Of a stretch of DNA of 64,000 nucleotides, positions 34,701 to 44,706 are shown in pieces (position 1 is the first letter of the stretch; every line of letters starts with the position of its first letter). Location of the stretch: positions 1,612,001 through 1,676,000 of the forward strand of contig JACONQ010000020.1 of the NCBI GenBank assembly GCA_014281115.1. Direction: 5' to 3'. Both the position numbers and the translations under genes were made by a program. The notes beneath the pieces were generated by a model that worked only from the letters and a program-made list of their open reading frames with translations, had not been told where the DNA came from and ran no database searches. Origin of the DNA: Laburnicola sp. R22_1. Lineage: Eukaryota; Ascomycota; Dothideomycetes; Pleosporales; Didymosphaeriaceae.

Positions 34701-37002
34701 AACAGCCTAGTGCCTACACTCCTTGTCTTTGGCCTACCCATGTATGACAGAAGACTCTCCCCCGTCGCCATCAATTACTCAACGCGCTGCCGCCATCAGA
34801 AAGGCTATGAGAGAGGTCAGACAAATACACGAAACACGCCAAATCAATGACGCGCTGGCGACGCGCAATGGACCTGCGACGATTGAAACAACTACACTGC
34901 CTATCAACTCTGACGTGCGCGTCTGGCGCGAGAAGGATGGATGGATGGGCCCCTACAAGCTCATCGCTGTGACTAATGAAACCTGTACAATACAGCTACC
35001 GCATGGCCCTACAAATTTCCGCTCAATAGTTGTTAAGCCGTACTACACTGATACCTCCCCAACGAACAACGAACCAGCCACGCCCCTAGCGACAAACAAC
35101 GATAATAATAGCCACCCAATAGATATGCTAGACAACGTAGACAGCTATCACGACCATAACGGCGACACAAGTGGGTCCGACTGGCAACCAGGACCAGAAC
35201 CAGCTTTCGAACCCCCTCGACGCAAACGCGGCCGACCCAAAGGCAGCAAGAACAAGCCTAAAGCCCCTACAGCCCGCGCGAATCCTCCTCGGACAGCCCA
35301 TGTGGCTCCTACAGCGTACACTGCCTACGCGCTGCGTAACGAGGCTTACATGATGGAGGTCTTCATAACGCACAAAGAAAACACTGACTGGCTACTTGCT
35401 GTACAGCTACGCCAAGAACAAAGGATAACTACACCTGGTCAACTATTTGAGCTGTCAGACAACAAAGAAATTGATAGCCTTATTGCTAATGGAGTCTTCC
35501 GCTTTGAGCAATACGATCCCTGCAAGCACAAGGGACAGATTTTTAAGTCGCGACTAGTACGCGAAATCAAAGGCAAGACTACCGCTACCCCATACGAGAA
35601 ATCACGTCTCGTAGTGCAAGGATATCAAGACGACGGCAAAGCGACAATCCTCACCCAGTCGCCGACTATCCAGCGAGCTAGCCAACGAATTATCCTAGCT
35701 ATTGCTCCTTCGCTCATGCGCAATGGAGCCCCGTCGCTGAATGAAGAAATCTCGCTCTGGCTGCGAGACATTACCCAGGCGTACGTACAGTCACGCACAA
35801 AGCTCAACCGAGTAGTCACCGCCTACTTGCCCAAGGAAATTGAGTACAAGTATCCGCCTGACACAGTCATGATAGTCGAGAAGCCTCTATACGGCCTGGC
35901 TGAAGCTGGTACCCATTGGTGGGCAACGTACAGCGCTCATCACAAGGAAAAACTTCACATGGAGACTTCAACATACGACCCATGCTTGCTCGTGACCAAC
36001 ACTCAGGACACCTTTGGCGTAGTAGGCATGCAGACTGACGACACTCTTATCCTCGCGAATGAACGCTTCTCTGACCTAGAGGAGAAGGAGTTGACATTTA
36101 CAGCCAAGCCAAAGGAGAAACTGACACCTACTACTCCATTACTCTTCAACGGATGCATCCTATCAATTGATCACAACAGCAAGCTCTCACTATGACAGAA
36201 GGATCAAGGCAAGAAGATTTAGCTTATCGACACAAGCTCAGCCAACTATCAGCAACAATACATCGAGCAGAGGGCTCGCGGCGCCTACATCGCGAGCATC
36301 TGCCAACCAGAGGCGACTTTTGACCTCTCTGTTGCCGCACAAACTCAGGAGCCTACCGCTGACGACGTCAACGCGTTAAACAAACGCTTACAGTGGCAAT
36401 TAAACAACCTCAATTGTGGCCTTACCTATAAGGCACTTGACCTAGCTTAAGCCAAGGTCTTTGTGTTTGTTGACGGCTCCTTTGCCAATAACAAAGATTT
36501 AAGTAGCCAGATTGGCTACACGATTGTATTGGCCACAGAAGATATTGCTGACGCTGAATTTACAATTCACGGCAATCTTATCCACTGGAGCTCTGCGAAG
36601 AGCAAACGCGTGACCCGAAGTGTACTTGCGTCAGAGATCTACGCAATGGTAGGAGGCGTCGACCTCGCCTACTCTATCACCTCAACGCTCGCCATGGTTA
36701 CACAGCAGCTTAGCCTGCTATCTCTCCCCCTAATAGTTTGTACAGACTCATACTCACTGTATGAGTGTATCGTCAAGCTAGGATCAACCAAGGAGAAGCG
36801 ACTAATGATCGATATCATGGCTTTACGTCAATCGTACGAGAGGAGGGAGTTGTTTGAGGTTCGATGGGTGAATGGCCAAGACAACCCTGCTGACGCCATG
36901 ACAAAGGCGTCGCCAAACAAAGCTCTCGAAGCCCTCATTAACACTAACTCGCTGCGCGTACGAGTTGAAGGATGGGTAGCACGCAAGGCTCCCGCAAACT
37001 AG
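31767..37002 (+). pseudogene. Gag-Pol polyprotein of C2, with several stops and one 2-bp deletion
   Basis: It starts at 31767 (MPFTNHLTKEEQALIDEDSW). Gag runs to about 33400 and includes a zinc knuckle (CFICSKPSC near 33310). The protease motif reads MPNTGALGVSTAG (33706), so the expected catalytic Asp is Asn. The GAG-pre-integrase HHCC domain starts RFGHPSACRLYNLL (34112), and the integrase core has D in VDVMYL, D in DAGRNF and E in VEAHNSVGKVERYH. A 2-bp loss at about 34733 shifts the frame. Next come an AT-hook-like RRKRGRPKGSKNK (35215-35259), the RT with MQTDDTLIL (36030-36060), and RNase H (FVDGSFA, ASEIYAM, CTDSYSL, NPADAMTK; 36463-37002). A handful of in-frame stops and the deletion make it non-autonomous, but it is the best preserved retroelement here. 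Confidence 0.85.
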
Positions 37003-37096
37003 CTCCAACCAAAACATAACTATTAACGACAACAACAACCACCACAGTCACTACCTTCCTTCTACACTCCTTTTTCTATAAAAGAAAAGTTGCCAG

Positions 37097-37312
37097 TGTC
37101 TGCACTCTCTTGTCTTCCAAGTCTACGAGAACTGTTGTTAGATAGAACAAGCGCGTTGAGGTCGGATCTGCATAATCGTGCAGGGACCACCGTGCTTGGC
37201 GCACAAGGCGCGACATTAGAGCCAGCCGAACATAGGGGTGACACAACACAGAATACAGACACCAGATACCAAAGACAGAGACCAGTTTTTCCTTGCTACC
37301 TGTGAACCGACA
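37097..37312 (+). repeat. 3' LTR of C2
   Basis: 216 bp, followed directly by CTGTA and then the interrupted P7 transposase. Confidence 0.93.
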
Positions 37313-38280
37313 CTGTAAAAAGAGTAATATTATTACTCTCTATATGCCTTTATATTCGTCGCACCTCTTATAGCCACTTAATATAAGTTGTTTTGCGCTG
37401 TTAAAGAAGGCGTATAGATGCTAAGCCAAGAATCTAATGTGTAACCATATTATGCACATGACTAAAATTAAGTTCCTACCTTGCTTTATTGCTGCTTTTA
37501 AGGCTTTAATTACTAAAAGTAATATTAAAGGAGGCTTTCGAGGTGCTGGCCTAGTGCCCCATAACCTAGAGGCTGTACTATCGCAGCTTAACGTCCGCCT
37601 GCGTACGTCTTCAGAATGTACTATTCGCGATAGTATATAGGAGTCGCAAACTCCGCGAAATAGTATAGAACTTAGGTTATAATTAATGCTGGTTAAGCAA
37701 AGGATTTAAAGGCATATGGATAGTTCTCTAACTTATATAGTTAAGGCGGTGGAAAAGCTTATTAAAGGCGCTAAGCTAATAGGGCATTCTTTGATGTTAA
37801 TAACCAAACGTAACGCCGAACTTTAAGCTACTAATAAGGCTGCCACGCAACGTAAATTGCACAAAAGAAAGCGATTACAGTAAGAAGAAGCTCTTATAGC
37901 TAAAGAGGGCCAGCGGCTAGCTACTCTAAAGGACTTTGCAGCGCGTAGTGATAGTAAGAAGACAAAGAAGAGGGCGCGCGTTAATAGAGACGAGCCAACT
38001 TAACGGCGCTATAGACGTTATAGTAAGGCTAGGCATAATAGAATAACGTGTAAGTAACCTGCAGAAGTAGATTCTAAATAGATTAGCCTATTTAGACTAT
38101 TAATAATAGTTTATATTAACTCTATACTATTGTAAATAGTATATATTTTAGTGGGGTCTTGGCAAAAGTAAGTTACTTAGTTAGGTAAGTCGCTTAGTTG
38201 TGAAGTACGTTATTAAATTTAGTATAGCTAAGTTAGGTAATATAGTTTATATAGTTTTTTTTTATATATGGCATTATTTT

Positions 38281-38367
38281 ATCTATTTAGAAATAGGACG
38301 ATAAAGGCTTTTATCTTAAATAACATAATAAGAAAAGTAGAGCCCCCTACTTAGTAATTTAAAAGGT
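38281..38367 (+). repeat. Dispersed ~100-bp AT-rich repeat, copy 5
   Basis: Contains TTTTATCTTAAATAACATAA and GTAGAGCCCCCTACTTAGTA in the standard order; the 3' end is shorter than in copies 1-4. Confidence 0.72.
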
Positions 38368-38574
38368 ATTTTTATAACTAAGAGATTTCTAATAAAAATA
38401 TTATAATAATAGTAGTTTTTTTATTATTATTAACATAGAAAAGTTTATATATACTTGCCTACTTTCTTAAGTACTTTTTAAGAATTTATCTTAATATACT
38501 ATTTTGCTCTAATTCTAAATATCTGTTATTATATGCCTTATATATACATAGTTAAGTAGAAAAACTTTTTTAAT

Positions 38575-38652
38575 ATACTCTTTTTAATTACTAAGTAAAG
38601 CGCTCTACTTTTTTATATTATTTAAAGTAAAAGTCTTTATTAATCTACTCCT
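38575..38652 (-). repeat. Dispersed ~100-bp AT-rich repeat, copy 6 (inverted)
   Basis: On the minus strand: CTAGGAGTAGATTAATAAAG-like start, then TTTTACTTTAAATAATATAA, then GTAGAGCGCTTTACTTAGTA, then ATTAAAAAG. Confidence 0.65.
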
Positions 38653-39548
38653 AAGTAATTAATATAACGTTATAGAAGTTATACTATGGATTACTACCTA
38701 GTGCACGGCCCCACCTAGTGCACGGTTTCTAGATGCCTATACCTACAACTTTTGCAGCTGTAGAGTCGTATATATATTATATTATCGCGAGATTTTTTAG
38801 TGGAGGGCTTTTAAGGACCTATTTAATTAATTGGTAACAATAAACTACGTGCGATACCTCTGTAGAAGGCGTACTTTGCGAGTGCGCGTGGCAGAGCCGG
38901 GTGTAGGCACCATATTAACTATAAATAATATATCCACACTAACATCCTCTGTCTCCTTAGCGACTTAAGGAGGTGGTGTAAAAGGCCTTTTAACAGCGTC
39001 TATTACCCTTTTTAGAGAATTATATATCTTGTTAGAGTTGCTTTTTAGCTTCGCGCTGCATAGCCTTCTCGCGCTATTCTTAAAGGCGTATTTCTTTAGC
39101 CACCTCTCTTATACGCTGCCTCTCTTTAAGCATAGTAGTCTTCTTCTACTTTTGCTGCTCTCTACACTTAATTTTCTTAGACTTCTATTATTATAGTAGC
39201 TGCTTATTAGTATTCTTTTATGCTTAGCGATCGCGGGCGTCCTTAACTTTAGATAGCGACTAGAATATAGCTCTACTATTATACTTCTATAGTGCCTTAA
39301 GTAATAGAGGCCTGTTACGTTAACGGCGCTTCTTCTTATTAACAAAGGCCCCTCTAAGTCGCTTGTTTTTATGCTAGAGGAGCTGTTTTTGTACAGCCAT
39401 TATATAAATTGTCTGGCTTAGCTGTTAGAAGCGTCGATTGTAGATATCCTCTACTACCTAGCGTAGTAATCGCTTAACCTTTCTCTAATCTAAAGCGCTG
39501 AGTACGGAAGTAGTACTATCGCTTAATAAGGGCCTCTTAGTCTCCTCT

Positions 39549-39711
39549 TATTAGATTAGAGCCGTGTTGCCAAACGAGGGCACGTGGTCGGCTCCACCCT
39601 CTAAATTAGACCTGGAGCCAACAAGTCACAGAACACACAATACAACTGTTTATCCATCTTATCTATTAGACTCCCCATCTTAATGAGCTTAAATAGTGCT
39701 CAAATCTGACA
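39549..39711 (+). repeat. 5' LTR of C3
   Basis: 163 bp, ending GACA, followed by ATTAAGAGTCTCACTACC, the candidate primer-binding site. Confidence 0.9.
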
Positions 39712-39813
39712 ATTAAGAGTCTCACTACCTTAATTAACCCTAAGAAAAGACAATGTCGCTGTTAACGCTCCGCGACTTAACAATTGTGTTAACCAATTAC
39801 ACTAACTATACAC

Positions 39814-42800
39814 TATGGCTACTATAGCTAAAAGCGCAATGCGAGCTAATGGATATATGGCCTATTATTAATCTAGATAGAGCCAAACTCCTACGCGAAA
39901 AGCCGACACTGCCGTCGCCGCCAGAAATAGCGAGTTACTAGCTAATTATCCGCGTAAACGACAACAATTAACAAAACCCTCCAATATGCCTATTAGAGCT
40001 ATTAAATTTAGGCCTTAAGGCATATAAGGAGGACATTAAGTTCTATAAGATACAGCTTAAGGACTATAAGATTAAGGACAAGGAATACTAAGAGGAGAGA
40101 ATAAGTCTTAAGAAAGTAGTTATCTATATCTAATTAACTATATTGCAACACCTGTAACGTAACTACTACAAGCCTAAAGAGCAGATCTGGCAATAAATCA
40201 AATCTCTAATGCAGATAGTAGGCGTTAATAAGGAAGACAAGTGGGATAGGGCGAGAGCGCGATACCTACAGGCTCTTAAGCCGATAAGATAACCCTTAAA
40301 CTAGGATACCTAGCTAACTAAGTATAATTAGGCAGCTATAGAAGCAGAGACAAACAATGTCGCTAAAGTACAATTAATCCATAATACTATAAAGGACTTC
40401 CTGACTGCGATTATAAAGGCTGTCTCTACCTAGGGCGTGTCCTTTTAAGAAACTGGACGCCAAGACGCAAATATAATAAGGAAGGAGATAATAAAACGCT
40501 TCTAAGAATATATGGCAATACTTCACCCAATTAAGGGCAAATAGCATAGGGGCGCCTTTGCTGCTAGTAAGCTATCTCTCGCTGCTAGTGGTGCATTCAC
40601 CCTAGGCACTAATAGGGACGCCTCTCACGCTGCCGAAGACGCGCCATCTTCCACAAATAACTAATATGGACAGCGAAGACCTTAACAAAAACGATCCTTT
40701 GGTTAAAGTACTATATCTAAGCAGTCTTTAATAGAGGATATAATAGCAGTTAAAGGCAGAAAATGCCCTGCTTATAGATAAAGGCATAGTCTAAAAGACT
40801 GCTTCTACGCATATCTAGAACATGCACTAGAGTGGTTTAGGTCACAACCTGGCTTTATAGACATAGTACAATACAGGATTAGAAATAATTTAGATCTATA
40901 AGAGGAGATGAGGAAGGTAAAGAGACTAAGGTCTTAAACCCCACGAATTAAGAACTTATATACCCCTACTTCTAAAATTAATAATAATTGACTAGATGGA
41001 CGGAAAATTTCCACTATCCGAGCCAGCTTTAATGCGGCATTATATTAATCCGATTCTACGAGCTACCTACTATGATACTCCTCGATCCTTAATTTAGGCA
41101 CCACCTGCCATATCGCGAATAACCTTAATTAATTTGTCTTATTTCGCCCTCTATCGCCTAGAGACTTTATATGGGCTGGAAATACACAAATATAGGTTAA
41201 AGGATATGGCACAGTTTACCTTAAACTAAAGGGCCTGGCTGGATAGCGGATACTACGCCTTAATAATGTGGCCTATTGCCTAGACCTTCTATGCAACCTA
41301 GTGTCTTTTAGGATACTATAGTATTAAGGGCTATGGTAGGATACTAAATCAGAACCTACAAGCCTAAAGCGAGCAGATAACACAGTTATTGCTAAGCTGC
41401 AAGAGCTCTATAACTAATAGGTTCTAGAATACTAACTAGAACTAATAGAATAGGCAACCTTCCACACCCACAGGATTACCTCACGCACTAAGAGATCCCT
41501 GCAAAAGGCAGACGCACTGCAATGGCATAAGCGACTAGGGCATCTAGGCCCTAGTGCTCTTAAGCACCTAGTGTAGTAATCTAAGGGGGTGTAGATTAAA
41601 GGCATTACCACAGTACAGTGCGACGCCTGTGGACAAGCTAAATCCAAGAGGTTGATCCGCTAAACACCACAACTAATTAATAAAGGACTAGGAGAACGAG
41701 TTGTAATAGACTTCCACAGCTATAAGAATGGCAGCTTAATAAAAGAGAAGAGCCAAATGCTAATCACTAATTAATACTTAGGACTAATGTGGGATTTCTA
41801 CTTTAAGGACAATTGCACAGCTTAATCTATTATCCAAACTTTGGCCACTTTTACAAAGTTTATAAAGAACTAATTTAACCTTATAGTTAAGGTAATTAAA
41901 GCGGACAACGAAATATTTATAGTTAAATAAGAAGTTAATTAATAGTGCATAGCCTAGGGAATTATAATTAAGCCTTTAGCACCTAACACACAAGCACAGA
42001 ATGGGGGAGCTAAACGCTTAGGGGGTGTAATAAAAGACAAAGCCTAGGCAATGCGACTTAATGCCAACCTACTATGGGAGATGTGGCCAGAGATTACCTA
42101 GTTAGCTGTCTACCTCTATAATTAAACGCCAAACTATGCGAATTACTAGAGAACACTATATAAAGTCTTCTTTATAATAGTGGCCTTCTAGAATAGAGTG
42201 GTTACAGCACTACGAAAGCCAAATTAAACCTATCTTAAGGCATATGGGTGTAAAGCTTTTGCAATAACAGATAATACCTACTATAATAAGAGTAGGCTAT
42301 AACGTCTTAACCTAAAGGCGTGGATTGGATATCTAGTAGGATACCAATCCTCTAATATCTTTTAGATATGGATACCCTCGCTTAGGAAAGTAATTAGCAC
42401 CTAGGACGTAATATTTAACAAAGATAGCATCTTTAGCAGAAAGATAGAGGACCTTATAGATAACCTTATACACAATACCCTTGAAGAGATTGCTGCATAG
42501 GTCTAATTGGTTAAACTACTATCTACAGCTAAACTAACTAAATTAGAGACAGAGTTGTTCTATAAAGATAAGACAATTTAAGATAACCCGCAGGATAAAG
42601 ACTAGCCTGGATATTAATAAGGCAGAAAAGTAGACTATACTTATCCCACTCCGCCAATCACACTACTACTAGTGACACTCCTTGCACAATCACTAGTAGA
42701 GGAAGATAAAAGGAAAGACTACTAACCCTTATTATTAATAACATGCCTATGGGCCGCAGCATTTATAGCCGGCACTGAAGCGGCAAACGCAGGGAACTTT

Positions 42801-44520
42801 AATAGGAAAACATTGGATAAGGCGCGGTTAAAAAGATTGCTCTCTAAAGGATTAAAGCTATATAGGAGCTAGTTGCCTATGCTACCTTTCTAACGCAATA
42901 AGCTTAAAGAACATCCACTGTGCGATATGTTTAAGGAAGCTAAGAAACAGCACCTAAATAGTCACTAGGACATAAGATCCTGGACCGAGATACTAGCTAA
43001 AACAATTAAGCTGACTAGAGAATAGATCCTTGACTGTATGTGGGTATACACCTACAAGTTTAATAAATATTACTAACTTAAGAAGTGCAAAGCACGCCTT
43101 GTTGTTTATAGCAATTAATAGAGAAATATCACGTCACAAGATACATATACGGCAACATTGGCTAGATAATTATTTCGCATGCTTATGGCAATTGCGGCGC
43201 GATTCGACCTAGAGCTCCTTTAATACAACGTCACGAATGCCTTTATTCACGCAAAGATCAACTAAGATATATATATAAGGATGCTACGAGGCTACAACAA
43301 ACCTAGGACAATCCTAAAGCTTAACAAGGCGCTATACAGACTCCAGATCTCACCACTACTCTGGCAGAGAGAGTTCACTTTAACACTGCGAGGCTTAGGC
43401 CTTATTAGCATACCCTATAAACCTTACTATATAATTAAACAAGGCGTAATTATCTTCTTCTACGTAGATAATATCATCATTGCCTATAAATAGGAGAACA
43501 AACCCCAGGCTAAGCTAGTTATTAAGCAGCTACAAGAAAAGTACACCCTTATAGGAGGAAAAGATCTCCAATGGTTCCTAGGGGTTGAGATTCTTAGGAA
43601 CCGCCTATAACAAAAGATCTGGCTCTTATAAGCGTTATATGTTAACAAGATTGCCAGGCTAGTTAATAACTAAAGCCTTAGGCATAATACCCTAATAAGT
43701 AGCATCAAGCTTACTCCACAATTAGGCTTCGCTAGTCTATCTAAGATTAACAGATACTAACGCAAGGTTAGATTAATCCTATTCGCCACAGTTACCACCT
43801 GGCCAGACACTGCTTTCGCGTCCTCCTAATTAGCACAATTTCTTACTAACCCTAGCAGCTAACATTAAGATGCCGCCGATCAAGTCCTACTATACCTCTA
43901 AGAAACACACACAAGGGCGTTACAGCTAGGTAGAGAAGACAGTTTTAAGGTAGCAAGTAATGCCTTGTTTACGGACAATACACTAGACTAAATGAGTTCT
44001 TAAGGATATATTATTAAACTATTTAGTAGGCTAATTATGTGGAAAGCAAGCAAGCAAGATACTGTCACCACATCCACCACTAAAGCCGAGCTACTAGCCC
44101 TGTTATAGGTAGCTAAGGAGGCACTGTTTACATTACGCCTACTTAATAAGCTCTAGGTCAAGCTCGCAGATTAAACAATTACTATTAAATGCGACAACTA
44201 GCAGACAATACAGCTTGTCGCTAAGGAGACTGCGCAGCTCAATACTAAACTCCGCTATGTGGATATTTATAACTATTAGTTAAGGCAAGAGGTAGCGCAA
44301 GGAAGAATTAGGGTCACCTACACTTAGTCAAACGAAATAATAGCTAATAGGCTCACAAAGGCCCTTCCTGTCAACAAATGGAGCAAATTTCTAGATCAAC
44401 TAGGACTTGTTAATATAGCAGAGGATTTTAACAGAAAGGAGGTACAAATTAACGAGCTAGAACAAAGGATAGAGGCTATTACTCTAGAATAAAGGACAGC
44501 TACAAGGGGTCCAGCTTAAG
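39814..44520 (+). pseudogene. Gag-Pol of C3, decayed
   Basis: It probably starts at the ATG at 39814 (MATIAKSAMRANGYMAYY). Landmarks: a GAG-pre-integrase motif WHKRLGHLGPSALKHL near 41522-41570 with the paired Cys of QCDACGQAK near 41620; an RT active site IIFFYVDNIIIAYK near 43450-43490, YVDDI with Asp changed to Asn; and RNase H TSTTKAELLAL near 44070-44105. The order is that of Copia. Stops are frequent. Confidence 0.75.
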
Positions 44521-44543
44521 GATAAGCCTAAGCTGAGGGGGTG

Positions 44544-44706
44544 TGTCAGATTAGAGCCGTGTTGCCAAATAAGGGCACGTGGTCGGCTCCACCCTCTAAA
44601 TTAGACCTGGAGCCAACAAGTCACAGAACACACAATACAACTATTCATCCATCTCATCTATCAGACCCCCCATCTCAATGAGCTCAAATAGTGCTCAAAT
44701 CTCACA
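44544..44706 (+). repeat. 3' LTR of C3
   Basis: 163 bp, preceded by GAGGGGGTG and followed by the CCTCT duplication. Confidence 0.9.

Larger units (their letters stand above)
31245..37312 (+). mobile_element. C2, Ty1/Copia LTR retrotransposon nested in P7
   Basis: Two 216-bp LTRs (31245-31460 and 37097-37312) begin TGTCTGCACT and end GAACCGACA. They are flanked by the 5-bp duplication CTGTA (31240-31244 and 37313-37317). Total length 6068 bp. Base composition is near balanced, in sharp contrast to P7 on both sides, so C2 came in later than most of the decay of P7. A purine-rich AAAAGAAAAG precedes the right LTR. Confidence 0.93.
30355..38081 (+). pseudogene. Transposase of P7, split by C2, with stops
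   Basis: It starts at the ATG at 30355 and reads to the C2 insertion at 31239, resuming at 37318 to a TAG at 38079-38081. NFDKSGFIIGII near 30855 and LLIINGHKSYNSLKF near 31185 show first and second catalytic Asp regions altered (DGH to NGH). The third-Asp region lies just after C2. GFRGAGLVPHNLEAVLSQL follows near 37530, and the basic tail and a ruined zinc knuckle end it. It is closer to P2 than to P4 in its N-terminal part. Confidence 0.82.
30264..38210 (+). mobile_element. P7, Fot/pogo-type transposon (beta family), carrying Copia element C2
   Basis: The TIR of about 66 bp (30264-30329 and 38145-38210) is the RIP-altered form of the P2 TIR, keeping the 17-bp doubled motif (30274 and 30291) and the GCCAAGACCC block. 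TA flanks it at 30262-30263 and 38211-38212. Without C2 and its duplication the element is 1874 bp, as for P2. Confidence 0.9.
38213..38683. other. AT-rich spacer between P7 and P8
   Basis: No gene is seen. It contains copies 5 (plus) and 6 (minus) of the dispersed roughly 100-bp repeat, in opposite orientation to each other. Confidence 0.6.
39549..44706 (+). mobile_element. C3, Ty1/Copia LTR retrotransposon nested in P8
   Basis: Two 163-bp LTRs (39549-39711 and 44544-44706) are flanked by the 5-bp duplication CCTCT (39544-39548 and 44707-44711). The right LTR starts TGTCAGATTAG; the left one reads TATTAGATTAG after two RIP-type changes. Polypurine tract GAGGGGGTG sits just before the right LTR. 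5158 bp, same family as C1 by coding motifs, primer site and polypurine tract. Confidence 0.92.
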
